Of a stretch of 64,000 nt of DNA, positions 53,503-63,700 are shown piece after piece. Origin of the DNA: Rhodobacter sp. CZR27 (GTDB lineage Bacteria; Pseudomonadota; Alphaproteobacteria; Rhodobacterales; Rhodobacteraceae); the NCBI RefSeq assembly GCF_002407205.1, contig NZ_CP023549.1, positions 310,001 through 374,000 of the forward strand, in the 5' to 3' direction. Each line of letters starts with the position of its first letter. The stretch's first letter is position 1. A program made the translations under genes and the position numbers. The notes under the pieces were generated by a model, which worked only from the letters and a program-made list of their open reading frames with translations, had not been told where the DNA came from and made no database searches.

Positions 53503-54783
53503 TTATCCTTTCATTGCTTCAGGGTTGCAGGCGGCATGGTAGGCATCGAGACTTTGCGTCACGCGCCAGACCAGCAGCGCCTCCGGATCTAGCGGCGCAT
53601 CGGCAAAAGCCTGTGCCGCAGGCAGATGCTGCCGGAACAGCGGAAGCGGCACGCGCTGGCCGCGGAGCGCGGCGACAAGCCGGGACACGGCCTCGGCCGC
53701 CGGAGGTTCCGGCCAGTAGTAGCGGATCCGGTCCGACAGCGAATAATGGCGCAGGACGTGCTGCTCGGCCGGCTCGCCGGGATAGTGGCGCAGCCAGTGG
53801 CCGGGCGAGGCACACATGACCTGCTCCATCACCCGCATCAGCGGGCGGTCGCCGTAGCCGGGCCGCAGGTCGGTCGCGATCAGGTCGAGCGCATAGAGCG
53901 CCTCGCGCAGCACGAAGGTCAGTTCGGGGCCGACCTTGAGGATCGGGAAGCCGTCGCGGACCAGCCGGGCGAGCGGCGCCGTGCCCTGGTAATCGGTCGA
54001 GTGGGCCTCGAAGACCAGTCCGGGCTCGTCGTCCAGCACCTGCGAAAGCGCCTGTGCCCGCGCCGGATCGTAGCGGATCACGTTCTGGTTGCCGAATTCG
54101 ACTCCCGGCTGGACGACGAAGCCAAGCACCCGGCCGAAGGCGTCGCCGAGCCCCTCGCGCGCGAAGACTTCGCGGTGCAGGGCGATGGTGCGGCGCGCGG
54201 CCTTCGGCGAGGTCGGTTCGATGTGGTCCAGCGCATGGTCCGCGCCGCCCGGCGGCGGCACCTCGGTGCCGAGGATGAACCGCGGCATCTCGCCCCCGGC
54301 CTCGCGCGCGGCCGCATCCGCCACCCGGGCCAGTCGCGCCGCCCGCCCGGCGGTGGTCGCATCGTCCAGCGCCTCGGGTTCGCCCGCGCAGCCCATCGAG
54401 GCATCGAGATGGATCTTGCGGAAGCCCGCCGCGACATAGGCCGCGACCATCGCCTCGGCCTCGATCATCGCAGCCTCGGCCGGCTGGTCGCGCCAGGGGT
54501 TGGGGCCGAGGTGATCGCCGCCCAGCACGAGCCGGTCGGAGGGGCAGCCCTCCTCCTCGGCGATCCGTCGAATGAGCGCTGCGAAGTCTCCGGGCATCAT
54601 CCCGGTATAACCGCCGCGGTGGTTCACCTGGTTGCAGGTCGCCTCGATCAGCACGGTGGAGCCCGCCGCCGCCCCGTGCCGCAGGGCCGCCCGCAGCACG
54701 AGCGGGTGGGCCGAGCAGACCGAGGTGATGCCCCGGGGCGTGCCGGCCCACCGAAGCGCCGCCAGTTCGTCCAGCACCCTCAC
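53503..54783 (-). CDS. GatZ/KbaZ-family protein, probable D-tagatose-6-phosphate 4-epimerase
   Basis: TIM-barrel protein of 426 residues of the GatZ/KbaZ family (COG4573). Motifs such as GITSVCSAHPLVLRAAL, EATCNQVNHRGGYTGM and GGDHLGPNPWR are well conserved. GatZ was long described as a non-catalytic aldolase subunit, but an Agrobacterium homologue was shown to be a D-tagatose-6-phosphate 4-epimerase in galactitol and altritol use. No GatY or KbaY aldolase is encoded here, and a tagatose-kinase-like gene overlaps it, so the epimerase role fits better. GTG start overlaps the kinase stop (GTGA). Confidence 0.82.
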   Translation of the reverse strand: MRVLDELAALRWAGTPRGITSVCSAHPLVLRAALRHGAAAGSTVLIEATCNQVNHRGGYTGMMPGDFAALIRRIAEEEGCPSDRLVLGGDHLGPNPWRDQPAEAAMIEAEAMVAAYVAAGFRKIHLDASMGCAGEPEALDDATTAGRAARLARVADAAAREAGGEMPRFILGTEVPPPGGADHALDHIEPTSPKAARRTIALHREVFAREGLGDAFGRVLGFVVQPGVEFGNQNVIRYDPARAQALSQVLDDEPGLVFEAHSTDYQGTAPLARLVRDGFPILKVGPELTFVLREALYALDLIATDLRPGYGDRPLMRVMEQVMCASPGHWLRHYPGEPAEQHVLRHYSLSDRIRYYWPEPPAAEAVSRLVAALRGQRVPLPLFRQHLPAAQAFADAPLDPEALLVWRVTQSLDAYHAACNPEAMKG

Positions 54784-55760
54784 GGCATGACCCTGGGGGT
54801 CGAGGCGATGAAGGCATCCAGCTCGGCACGTGTGCCCGCCCCCTCCATCGGCCCGCGGCGCGTGACGTTGCGGGCGCCGGCCGCATTGGCATAGGTGAGC
54901 GCCTCGGCAACCGGCATCCCCAGCCTGCGGCAGGCGACATAGGCGCCGCCGAAGCAGTCTCCCGCGCCGGTCGGATCGACCTCCTCCACCGCGAAGGCGG
55001 TCGCGTGGATCAGCGGGGCGCCGGGCGTGAAGACGGTGGCGCCGTCACGGCCCTGCTTCAGCGCAACCTCCTTCACGCCGCGCTCGAACAGGCGGGCCAG
55101 CGCCGCCTCGACGCCGTCGACGCCTGCCGCACGCTCCAGTTCGTCGCCCGAGGGCAGCAGAAGGTCGCTGATGTCCACAAGGTTTGCGAACCGCCGTTCG
55201 GTATCCCCGCCGAGAACCAGTTCCTTGCGCAGGTTCGGGTCGAGCGAGATCGTCCCGCCACGTGCCTTGACGACCTGCGCGGCGGCCTCGATCACCTCGG
55301 CCGCGCCCGGCATCGAAAGGGCAGATCCCATCACGTGCAGGTGGCCTGCTCGATGGACCAGCGCCGCCACGCGCTCCGTCCAGCCGAAGCGCGCCGCCGC
55401 GGACTTCGCGATGTTGTAGACGAAGTCGCGCGAGCCGTCGGCACGGTAGCGCACGAAGGCCGAGCCGGTCGGGTAATCCGGGTCCACCGCGATGCCCGAC
55501 ACATCCGCACCGTCCCGTTCCAGCCGCTCGATGTTCAGCCGGCCGAAGTCGTCACTGCCGACCGCGCCGATCATCGCGGCGCTGCCGCCGATCCGGGCGC
55601 ACTGGTCGATGAAGATGGCGGGGGCGCCGCTGGGATAGGGGCCGACAAGCTCCACCGGCTCGCGGAATCCGTCGCCGATCGAAGTGGCCATGATCTCGAC
55701 GAGGATCTCGCCGACGCAGATCGTCGGGCCGAGGGAGTCGGGCGCCAGCGCGGATGTCAT
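54780..55760 (-). CDS. PfkB-family sugar kinase, tagatose-kinase-like
   Basis: Ribokinase-family kinase of 326 residues. It has the N-terminal substrate region (VGEILVEIMATSIGDGF, PSGAPAIFIDQCARIGGSAAMIGAVG) and the C-terminal anion-hole signature DPTGAGDCFGGAYV with the catalytic Asp. The N-terminal region resembles the tagatose kinase of Agrobacterium polyol pathways. The ATG at 55760 gives the family start; 17 codons upstream are excluded. It overlaps the GatZ-like gene, so kinase and epimerase are made together. Confidence 0.85.
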   Translation of the reverse strand: MTSALAPDSLGPTICVGEILVEIMATSIGDGFREPVELVGPYPSGAPAIFIDQCARIGGSAAMIGAVGSDDFGRLNIERLERDGADVSGIAVDPDYPTGSAFVRYRADGSRDFVYNIAKSAAARFGWTERVAALVHRAGHLHVMGSALSMPGAAEVIEAAAQVVKARGGTISLDPNLRKELVLGGDTERRFANLVDISDLLLPSGDELERAAGVDGVEAALARLFERGVKEVALKQGRDGATVFTPGAPLIHATAFAVEEVDPTGAGDCFGGAYVACRRLGMPVAEALTYANAAGARNVTRRGPMEGAGTRAELDAFIASTPRVMP

Positions 55761-55883
55761 CAGTCCTGTCTCACCTTCCGTCGGGCCGCAGAAAGGCACC
55801 CTACCGCTCACAGCAGGGAGACACCGGCACGCGGGCCCGCACGTGCCGGAACCGATTAGGTGCCGAAGCGCGCGCCGGCCGCG

Positions 55884-56768
55884 TCAGGCGGCCGCGTTGA
55901 TCGCCCGCTGACGCTGCGCCTCGTCCCACTTCATCTCGATGAAGCGCTTCGCATGGGCGGCGAGCGGATCGTTGTCGGTCCAGGTGTCGCGCCAGATGCC
56001 GCAGGCCAGCGACAGCCCCTCGTCCACGATCGCGCTCGAGAAACTTTCGAAGACGATGTCGCGGTCATAGCCGATGTCGGCCAGCGCGCCGAAGATCGCG
56101 TCGAAATCCACCGTCCCTGTGCCGAGGTAGCCGCGGTAGTTCTCGCCGATGTGGTAGTAGGTCAGCTTGTCGCCGGCGAGCCGGATCGCCGCCGCGGGAT
56201 CGGCCTCCTCGATGTTCATGTGGAACGAGTCGAGATGCAGGAAGACGTCGTCGCGCCCGGTGTCGCGCAGGAACTTCAGGCCCTGCGCGGTGGTGTTCAG
56301 CAGGTTCGATTCGAACCGGTTCACCACCTCCAGCACGATCTCGACGCCGCTGTCCTTCGCCACCTCGGCCGTCGCTGCGATGGCATCGACGCTGTTCTTC
56401 CAGCCCTCGGCCGAGGGCATGCGGTTGTACTTGCCGTGCATGGAATAAAGGATGCCGCCCAGCCGCACGCCGCCGATGTCGCGCACCGCCTTGACCGCGT
56501 CGGACAAAAGCGCCCTGCCCTTCGCTACGACCTCGCGGTCCTCGCTCGAGACATCGGCCTGCGGCGGCAGGCCCATCGTCACCACGATCTGGATGTCATG
56601 CGCCTGCGCCTTCCTCGCCAGACGGTCCAGATCGAACCTTTCGGGACGCAGATAGGCGAATTCGATCATCCGGTAGCCATGCTCGGCGGACTTGTCGAGC
56701 GCCATCTCCAGCCCCTCCTGGGTCTGGCCGCCGGTCCACACGAAGGAGTGAATGCCGAGTCGTCTCAT
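55884..56768 (-). CDS. Ketose 3-epimerase (D-tagatose/D-psicose 3-epimerase family)
   Basis: TIM-barrel sugar epimerase of 294 residues. The Mn/Co-binding and catalytic residues of the D-tagatose 3-epimerase family are visible in order: Glu in LEVVNRFESNLLNTTAQG, Asp and His in LHLDSFHMNIEE, His in YYHIGENYRGYLGTG, and Glu in FESFSS. It interconverts ketoses at C3, for example tagatose/sorbose, fructose/psicose or ribulose/xylulose. The ATG at 56768 starts the family-like MRRLGIHSFVW. It lies 34 bp after the SorC regulator gene. Confidence 0.85.
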   Translation of the reverse strand: MRRLGIHSFVWTGGQTQEGLEMALDKSAEHGYRMIEFAYLRPERFDLDRLARKAQAHDIQIVVTMGLPPQADVSSEDREVVAKGRALLSDAVKAVRDIGGVRLGGILYSMHGKYNRMPSAEGWKNSVDAIAATAEVAKDSGVEIVLEVVNRFESNLLNTTAQGLKFLRDTGRDDVFLHLDSFHMNIEEADPAAAIRLAGDKLTYYHIGENYRGYLGTGTVDFDAIFGALADIGYDRDIVFESFSSAIVDEGLSLACGIWRDTWTDNDPLAAHAKRFIEMKWDEAQRQRAINAAA

Positions 56769-56802
56769 GGTCCTGCCCTTTCGGATGCTGGGTCTGCGGC
56801 GG

Positions 56803-57789
56803 TCATTCGGCCGCCTCTTCGTGCGCCTGGCCGAGCCCGCCGCTGATGATGAGTTCCGCCGTGACATCGTCGGTCACCAGCGTGTCCACGAGGCCGCTCA
56901 TCGAGGCGGCCCGGATGATGTCCACCTTGTGCCGACCGGCGGCGGCCAGCACCTTCTCGGGAATGCGCCGCACGATGTCGAGATCGACGCCGATCGTGCG
57001 GCGGTCGATCGGATGGTCGATCCGGGTCCCGTCCCGCCCGAGGAACCGCCCCAGCACGTCGCCGATAGCGCCCGCCCGCATCAGGTCGTCGGGCGAGATC
57101 TCCTTCGGCAGGCCGTTCGCGATCAGGAAGGACCGGGGAGAGATGTCGCTTGCCGTCAGGATGGCCGCGTCGAGCGACTCGAGCTTGGCGAAATGCGCGG
57201 CAAAGATTTCCTGCGCAAGGAAGGCCTCGCGTTCGACGCCTTCTGACAGGAAGATCGGCGCGGCAAGCAGCGAATAGTTGGCGCCGAGTGCCGCGGCGAA
57301 GCCGGAAACGATGCTGAACGAGTTGAACGAGGCGCCCTGCATGGTGCCGCCCAGCATCGAGACGATCTCGAGGTCGGAGTGGGACTGCTGCGGCAGCTTG
57401 CGGATCGCATGCTCCAGCGTCATCCCCCAGGACACGCCGATCGAGCGCCAGCTCCGCGTCCGCAGTTTCTCGGTCAGGTAGTTCGCCAGCGCCGCGCCCA
57501 CCGCGCAGTGGCAGTCATAGGGCTCCTGCCGGGCCGGCACGACCAGCACGCGCCGCAGCCCCAGCCGCAGACGCACGGCCTCCTGCAACTCGATCCGCGC
57601 GATGAACGGCGCCTCGATCCGGACCTTGACCATGCCGGCCACCTTGGCCCGCTGGATCGCCTGGTTCACCCGCAGCCGCGTCGCATCGAGCTGCTGGGCG
57701 ATCTCCGCCTGGGTCATGCCATTGACATAGTAGTGCCAGCAGACCTCTGCGGCGAAAGCGTCGGTTTCATCCTGCACCTCTCGAACCAT
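56803..57789 (-). CDS. SorC/DeoR-type sugar-binding transcriptional regulator
   Basis: Regulator of 328 residues of the SorC family. The N-terminal helix-turn-helix is [29 protein letters not shown] (about 20-48). A long C-terminal effector domain of the NagB-like fold includes [17 protein letters not shown] and ends with the [11 protein letters not shown] segment. It heads the minus-strand polyol operon and is divergent from the ABC transporter, so it probably controls both. The ligand is likely a ketose or its phosphate. Confidence 0.9.
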   Translation of the reverse strand: MVREVQDETDAFAAEVCWHYYVNGMTQAEIAQQLDATRLRVNQAIQRAKVAGMVKVRIEAPFIARIELQEAVRLRLGLRRVLVVPARQEPYDCHCAVGAALANYLTEKLRTRSWRSIGVSWGMTLEHAIRKLPQQSHSDLEIVSMLGGTMQGASFNSFSIVSGFAAALGANYSLLAAPIFLSEGVEREAFLAQEIFAAHFAKLESLDAAILTASDISPRSFLIANGLPKEISPDDLMRAGAIGDVLGRFLGRDGTRIDHPIDRRTIGVDLDIVRRIPEKVLAAAGRHKVDIIRAASMSGLVDTLVTDDVTAELIISGGLGQAHEEAAE

Positions 57790-57844
57790 GTCCGCCGCTA
57801 CCCTCGATCAAATGCACACGCCAACGGGCAGACTGTGACACAGC

Positions 57845-57912
57845 TTACAAATGTCTGGCAAGGGATACAGATGATAATTTTTCCACTTGCATGGGGCGTC
57901 ATACATTTGCAA
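57845..57912. promoter_or_regulatory. Inverted repeat in the divergent polyol promoter region
   Basis: TTACAAATGTCTG (57845-57857) and CATACATTTGCAA (57900-57912) are inverted copies matching at 11 of 13 positions, separated by 42 bp. The region between is AT-rich, with a GATAATTTT block suggesting promoter elements. The spacing (about five turns, centre to centre) would allow DNA looping by a SorC tetramer. Confidence 0.6.
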
Positions 57913-57993
57913 GGTGTTGGACGGGGAGGTGCTGCCCGACCGCGAAGGTCCGCAGCCAACGCAGCCCCGGATGGGATTTCAGGGAGGAGACTC

Positions 57994-59445
57994 ATGGGTT
58001 TTTCGAGAAAGATCGGCGCATCCGTGCTGGCGCTTGTCGTCGCCGCCGGCAGCGCCTTCGCGCAGGATCTCCAGATCGAAAACGCCGACTGGTGGACGAA
58101 GGCCGGCGAGCAATTCAAGGGCGTCACGCTGCGCGGCGTGACCGAATCCACGCCGGCGTCGAACTACGTCTCGGACGTGCTTGCGCCGAAGTTCGAGGAG
58201 CTGACCGGCATCCGCGTCGACGTCGAGACCACCTCGTGGGACCAGATGTACGACAAGGCGATCAAGGACATGGAAGCCGGCACCGGCATCTATGACATGG
58301 TCTATATCGAGCAGGACATCGTCTACGCCTACATGGCGCGCAACTTCCTCGTGAACCTGACCAAGGCGCTCGAGGAGAAGCCGGAACTGAAGGCCGCCAA
58401 CTACTCGGAAGACAACTTCACCACCTTCGCGCAGAACTTCCGGGGCGCGGACGGCGGGCTTTACGGCACGCCGATGGAAGCCTTCATCAAGGTCTACCTC
58501 TATCGCACCGACCTCTTCAGCGACCCCGAGGTTCAGGCGGCCTTCAAGGAGCAGACCGGCCGCGACCTCGCCCCGGCCAAGACCCACGAGGAATATGCCG
58601 AGATCGCGCAGTTCTTCACCAAATGGGGCCAGGACCACGACCTCGACCTGTGGGGCACGACTGCGCAGGCCCACACCGGCCACCCGGCCTCGTGGTACGA
58701 ATACTTCGAGTCGATCGCGCCGACCTTCGGCGTCTACAACTGGGGCATCGACGCGAACAACAATTATGCCGCCAGCGTCGCGAACGGCGGCCGCATGAAC
58801 TCGCCCGAGGCCAAGACCGCACTGAAGTGGTGGCTGTCGATGCGCGACATCGCGCCGCCGGAGTCGGTGCAGTCGACCTGGACCGAGACCGCGACCACCT
58901 TCGCCGCCGGGCGCGTGGCCCAAGGCCTGATCTACGGCGAGAACGCCGCATGGATCGCCTCGGACGAGGCCAAGTCGAAGGTCGTGGGCAACGTGGGCGT
59001 GGCGCTGCCGCCGGTCGAGGATGGCGTGATGGCCCAGGCCGAGGCCGGCGAGGGCTACATCGGCTACTATGACGGCGGCGCCTTCGGCCTGCCGGTCACC
59101 TCGAAGAACCAGGACGCGGCGACGCTGTTCCTGCAGTTCATGGCGCTGCCGGAAGTGCAGGAAGAATGGGCAGCTGCCAGCTCGCGCGTGACGCTGACCT
59201 CGACCTACGACACGCCGAAGGTGCAGGCGCTCGACAAGGAACTGGGCGGCTTCTTCAGCATGCTCCGGGACCAGGGCAAGCTGTTCAAGGGCGCCCCGGA
59301 ATATCCGTTCCACGCCCAGGTCCGCGAAGCGACCGCGCCGATCTTCTACGAGATCCTGACCGGCTCAATCGAGCCTGACGCGGGTCTCGACCAGATGGCC
59401 GCGAAGGCCGAGGAAGAGCTGACCTCGCTCGGCTACCGCAAGTAA
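57994..59445 (+). CDS. CUT1 polyol ABC transporter substrate-binding protein
   Basis: Periplasmic binding protein of 483 residues with a Sec signal ending at SAFAQD (about residue 23). Body motifs such as [33 protein letters not shown] and the tryptophan-rich middle are typical of family 1 extracellular solute-binding proteins. It is longer than most maltose- or polyol-binding proteins. AGGGAGGAGA lies 4-13 nt before the ATG. It is the first gene of the plus-strand operon, divergent from the SorC regulator. Confidence 0.9.
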   Translation: MGFSRKIGASVLALVVAAGSAFAQDLQIENADWWTKAGEQFKGVTLRGVTESTPASNYVSDVLAPKFEELTGIRVDVETTSWDQMYDKAIKDMEAGTGIYDMVYIEQDIVYAYMARNFLVNLTKALEEKPELKAANYSEDNFTTFAQNFRGADGGLYGTPMEAFIKVYLYRTDLFSDPEVQAAFKEQTGRDLAPAKTHEEYAEIAQFFTKWGQDHDLDLWGTTAQAHTGHPASWYEYFESIAPTFGVYNWGIDANNNYAASVANGGRMNSPEAKTALKWWLSMRDIAPPESVQSTWTETATTFAAGRVAQGLIYGENAAWIASDEAKSKVVGNVGVALPPVEDGVMAQAEAGEGYIGYYDGGAFGLPVTSKNQDAATLFLQFMALPEVQEEWAAASSRVTLTSTYDTPKVQALDKELGGFFSMLRDQGKLFKGAPEYPFHAQVREATAPIFYEILTGSIEPDAGLDQMAAKAEEELTSLGYRK

Positions 59446-59566
59446 GCCGATCCTCCCGCGGGTCGCCGCCTCGGCGGCGGCCCGTTCCTTTTGTCCCGAG
59501 ACCGCCCTCCGCTGCCGCGGCGGAGTGCCGAGTTCACCGCATGTCGTCACGCGGGAGGGTATGTCC

Positions 59567-60445
59567 ATGCAATCCAGAATGCTCGGATGGCTGCTGTTGT
59601 TGCCAACGCTGCTCATCCTGTTCCTGTTCGGCGTCGTGCCGTTCATCTACGTGCTCTACGTCTCGTTCCATGACTGGAACCCCTTCGCCGCGAACCCCGA
59701 GATGGTCTGGAGCGGCGCGAACAACTTCCGCCGCGTGGTGTTCGACGCGGGCTTCCTCGCCTCGCTGGGCGTGACGGTCGCCTTCGTGTTCTTCGCGGTC
59801 CTGTCCGAGCTGGTGATCGGCTATGCGCTGGCGCAGGCCTTCATGAAGGACTTTCCGGGCAAGGCCTTCTTCCGCACGATCCACACGCTGCCGCTGATCA
59901 TGGCGCCGATCATCGTAGGCTCGATCTGGAAGCTGATGACGACGCCCTCGATCGGCATCATTCCGAACCTGCTCGACAGCTGGTTCGGCTATGACCTGAA
60001 CATTGGCCAGTCGGCCGCCGCCGCCTTCATCCTGACCGTGGTGATGGACGTCTGGCACTGGACACCGCTGGTCACCCTGACCCTGATCGCGGCGCTGGTC
60101 TCGCTGCCGCCCGACCCGTTCGAGCAGGCTCAGATCGACGGCGCCAACAAGCGGCAGATCTTCTGGCACATCACGCTGCCGATGATCGCGCCGGCCGTGG
60201 TCGCCACCATCTTCATCCGCCTGATGGACGCGCTGCGCACCGTGGACGAGGTGCTGATGCTGACCGGCGGCGGTCCGGGATCGGCCACGCGCTACGTGGG
60301 CGTGCACATCTTCAAGGAGGTCTTCCCGCGCACGAACTACGGCTATGGCTCGGCCGTGTCGGTGATCGTCCTCTACCTGACCATCGTGGCCTGCTGGCTG
60401 CTCTACGTGAGCATGCTCGCGCCCCGCAACGCGAAGAAGGGCTGA
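59567..60445 (+). CDS. CUT1 ABC transporter permease (MalF-type)
   Basis: Inner-membrane permease of 292 residues with six predicted helices. The ATPase-contact EAA loop is EQAQIDGANKRQIFWHITLP (about residues 185-205). Two ATGs compete: 59561 and 59567. GGGAGGG ends at 59559, so the second has the normal 7-nt spacing and is chosen. It is separated from the binding-protein gene by 121 bp. Confidence 0.9.
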   Translation: MQSRMLGWLLLLPTLLILFLFGVVPFIYVLYVSFHDWNPFAANPEMVWSGANNFRRVVFDAGFLASLGVTVAFVFFAVLSELVIGYALAQAFMKDFPGKAFFRTIHTLPLIMAPIIVGSIWKLMTTPSIGIIPNLLDSWFGYDLNIGQSAAAAFILTVVMDVWHWTPLVTLTLIAALVSLPPDPFEQAQIDGANKRQIFWHITLPMIAPAVVATIFIRLMDALRTVDEVLMLTGGGPGSATRYVGVHIFKEVFPRTNYGYGSAVSVIVLYLTIVACWLLYVSMLAPRNAKKG

Positions 60446-60449
60446 TGCG

Positions 60450-61286
60450 ATGAAGAAGGGCAATCCCTGGCTCTACATGCTGTTCTGGGTGTTCGGCAGC
60501 TTCCTGACCCTGTTCCCGATCTACTGGCTGTTCGTGATCTCGGTGAAACCCGCGGTCGAGCTGTTCTCGACGCCGGAGATCCTGCTCAAGGACGTCTACT
60601 GGCAGAACTACATCGACGTCCTGAACGACCGGACGCTGCGCGGCTACATGGTGAACTCGCTCATCATCTCGACCGGCAACGCGGTGCTGTGCACCACGCT
60701 CGGCTTCTTCGCCTGCTATGCGCTGTCGCGCTTCAACATGAGCGGGAAGGAGTCGATCTTCTTCTGGACCATCACCAACCGGATGGCCCCGCCCGCGGTG
60801 TTCCTGCTGCCGCTGTTCCTGCTGATGACGCAGGTCTACCGGATCGGCGACTTCAGCCTGCTTGATACGCGGATCGGCATGATCCTCGTCTACTGCACCT
60901 TCAACCTGCCCTTCGCGATCTGGACCCTGCGACCGACCGTCGACGGCATCCCGAAGGAACTGGACGAGGCCGCCTATGTCGATGGCGCAAGCCCGTGGAA
61001 GGTCATAACCGAGGTCGTGTTCCCGCTCTGCCGGCCGGGCCTTGCGGTGACGCTGATCCTGACCTGGGTCTTTGCCTGGAACGAATACCTGCTGGCCGCG
61101 ACGCTCACGAACTTCAACGCCCGCACGCTGACCACGGGCCTTTCGGAATACGTGACCACCACGGGCACCGAATGGGGCATCATGGCGGCCATCTCGATGT
61201 TCACCCTCATCCCGGCGCTGATCATCTTCAGCCTCGTGCAGAAGCACATCGTGACCGGCCTGACCTTCGGCGCGGTGAAAGGATAG
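60450..61286 (+). CDS. CUT1 ABC transporter permease (MalG-type)
   Basis: Permease of 278 residues, six helices, with the EAA loop DEAAYVDGASPWKVITEVVFPL near residue 170. It starts 4 bp after its partner. Together the two form the membrane channel energised by the ATPase encoded three genes later. Confidence 0.92.
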   Translation: MKKGNPWLYMLFWVFGSFLTLFPIYWLFVISVKPAVELFSTPEILLKDVYWQNYIDVLNDRTLRGYMVNSLIISTGNAVLCTTLGFFACYALSRFNMSGKESIFFWTITNRMAPPAVFLLPLFLLMTQVYRIGDFSLLDTRIGMILVYCTFNLPFAIWTLRPTVDGIPKELDEAAYVDGASPWKVITEVVFPLCRPGLAVTLILTWVFAWNEYLLAATLTNFNARTLTTGLSEYVTTTGTEWGIMAAISMFTLIPALIIFSLVQKHIVTGLTFGAVKG

Positions 61287-61289
61287 GCC

Positions 61290-61538
61290 ATGAGCGAGAA
61301 ACTCGAAGACATCTCCGGCCCGATCGACATCCTCGAGGACGAGGCGCCCCCGCCGGTCGCCAAGGCAGGCTTCCTGCCGATCGAGACCAACTGGTTCGAC
61401 CGGCTGTTCATTTCGGTCGTGATCTGGGTCGCCCTGTCGCTGTTCTGGTTCCGGTTCATCGAGCCTCTGGGGCCGTCGATCTGGATCTCCAACGCCATCG
61501 CCGTTGCGCTGGCCGTTTTCATCATCTCGAAAGGCTGA
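61290..61538 (+). CDS. Small membrane protein in the polyol transporter operon (82 aa)
   Basis: An acidic N-terminal tail ([20 protein letters not shown]) precedes two hydrophobic segments ([16 protein letters not shown] and [16 protein letters not shown]). It is packed 3 bp after the permease and 4 bp before the dehydrogenase, so it is surely translated with them. Small membrane proteins occur in several polyol and glycerol ABC operons; the function is unknown, perhaps an accessory transporter subunit. Confidence 0.75.
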   Translation: MSEKLEDISGPIDILEDEAPPPVAKAGFLPIETNWFDRLFISVVIWVALSLFWFRFIEPLGPSIWISNAIAVALAVFIISKG

Positions 61539-61542
61539 CAGG

Positions 61543-62595
61543 ATGAAATCGCTCGTCCTCGAACGGAAAGACGAACTCTCGCTGCGCGACTTCCCCGACA
61601 TCGACCGTCAGGAAGAAACGCTCGGCCCCCGCGACGTGCGCATCAAGCTGCATACGGTCGGCATCTGCGGCTCCGACGTGCATTACTACACCCACGGCCG
61701 CATCGGCCCCTTCGTGGTGAACGAGCCGATGATCCTCGGCCACGAGGCTTCGGGCACGGTGATCGAGGTCGGGCCGCAGGTCACGACGCTGAAGGTCGGT
61801 GACCGCGTCTGCATGGAGCCGGGCATTCCCGATCCGAACTCCAAGGCCGCACGGCTGGGGATGTACAACATCGACCCCGCCGTGCGCTTCTGGGCCACGC
61901 CGCCGATCCACGGCATCCTGCGCCCGACCTGCGTGCATCCGGAAGCCTTCACCTTCAAGCTGCCCGACAACGTGAGCTTCGCCGAGGCCGCGATGGTCGA
62001 GCCGCTGGCCGTGGGCGTCCATGCCGCGACCAAGGCGCGGATTCGGCCCGGCGACATCGGCCTCGTGATGGGCGCGGGCCCCATCGGCCTCGTGACGGCA
62101 CTGTCGGCCCTCGCGGGGGGCTGCGCGCGGGTGTACGTCACCGACCTCGCGCCGAAGAAGCTCGAGATCGCCGAAAGCCTGAGCCCCGCCATCACCGGCG
62201 TGAACGTGGGCAGCGACGACATCGTGAAGCGGATCAAGGCCGACACCGACGGCTGGGGTGCCGACGTGGTGTTCGAGGCGACCGGCTCGCCCCGCGCGGC
62301 GGCGAGCGTGTTCGAGCCCCTCGCCCCCGGCGGCTGCGTGGTGATGATCGGCGGCCAGCCCGACCCGATCTCCTACGACGCGGGCGCGGCGATGGTGCGC
62401 GAGGCGCGGGTCGAGAACATCTTCCGCTACGCCCATGTCTTCCCGCGCTGCGTGGCGATGCTCGCGAGCGGCGCGATCGACGTCAAACCGCTCATCACCC
62501 GGACCTTCGGGTTCGACGACAGCGTCCACGCCTTCGAGGTGGCGGCCTCCGCCCCGCCCGCGGACGTGAAGATGCAGATCGAATTGCCGCAGTAA
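61543..62595 (+). CDS. Zn-dependent polyol dehydrogenase (xylitol/sorbitol/galactitol type)
   Basis: Medium-chain dehydrogenase of 350 residues. Catalytic Zn ligands lie in [10 protein letters not shown] (Cys), GHEASG (His and Glu), and the MVEPLAVG region. The NAD-binding motif GAGPIG is near residue 178, with VTDLAPKK following. The four-cysteine structural-zinc loop is replaced by [17 protein letters not shown], as in many xylitol and sorbitol dehydrogenases. It oxidises a polyol to a ketose. Lying within the ABC operon, it likely acts on the imported substrate itself. Confidence 0.88.
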   Translation: MKSLVLERKDELSLRDFPDIDRQEETLGPRDVRIKLHTVGICGSDVHYYTHGRIGPFVVNEPMILGHEASGTVIEVGPQVTTLKVGDRVCMEPGIPDPNSKAARLGMYNIDPAVRFWATPPIHGILRPTCVHPEAFTFKLPDNVSFAEAAMVEPLAVGVHAATKARIRPGDIGLVMGAGPIGLVTALSALAGGCARVYVTDLAPKKLEIAESLSPAITGVNVGSDDIVKRIKADTDGWGADVVFEATGSPRAAASVFEPLAPGGCVVMIGGQPDPISYDAGAAMVREARVENIFRYAHVFPRCVAMLASGAIDVKPLITRTFGFDDSVHAFEVAASAPPADVKMQIELPQ

Positions 62596-62607
62596 GGGGG
62601 AACAGAC

Positions 62608-63669
<1,062 letters not shown>

Positions 63670-63700
63670 CGGCGCACGACAAGGGAGGCGTTCGCAAGCC

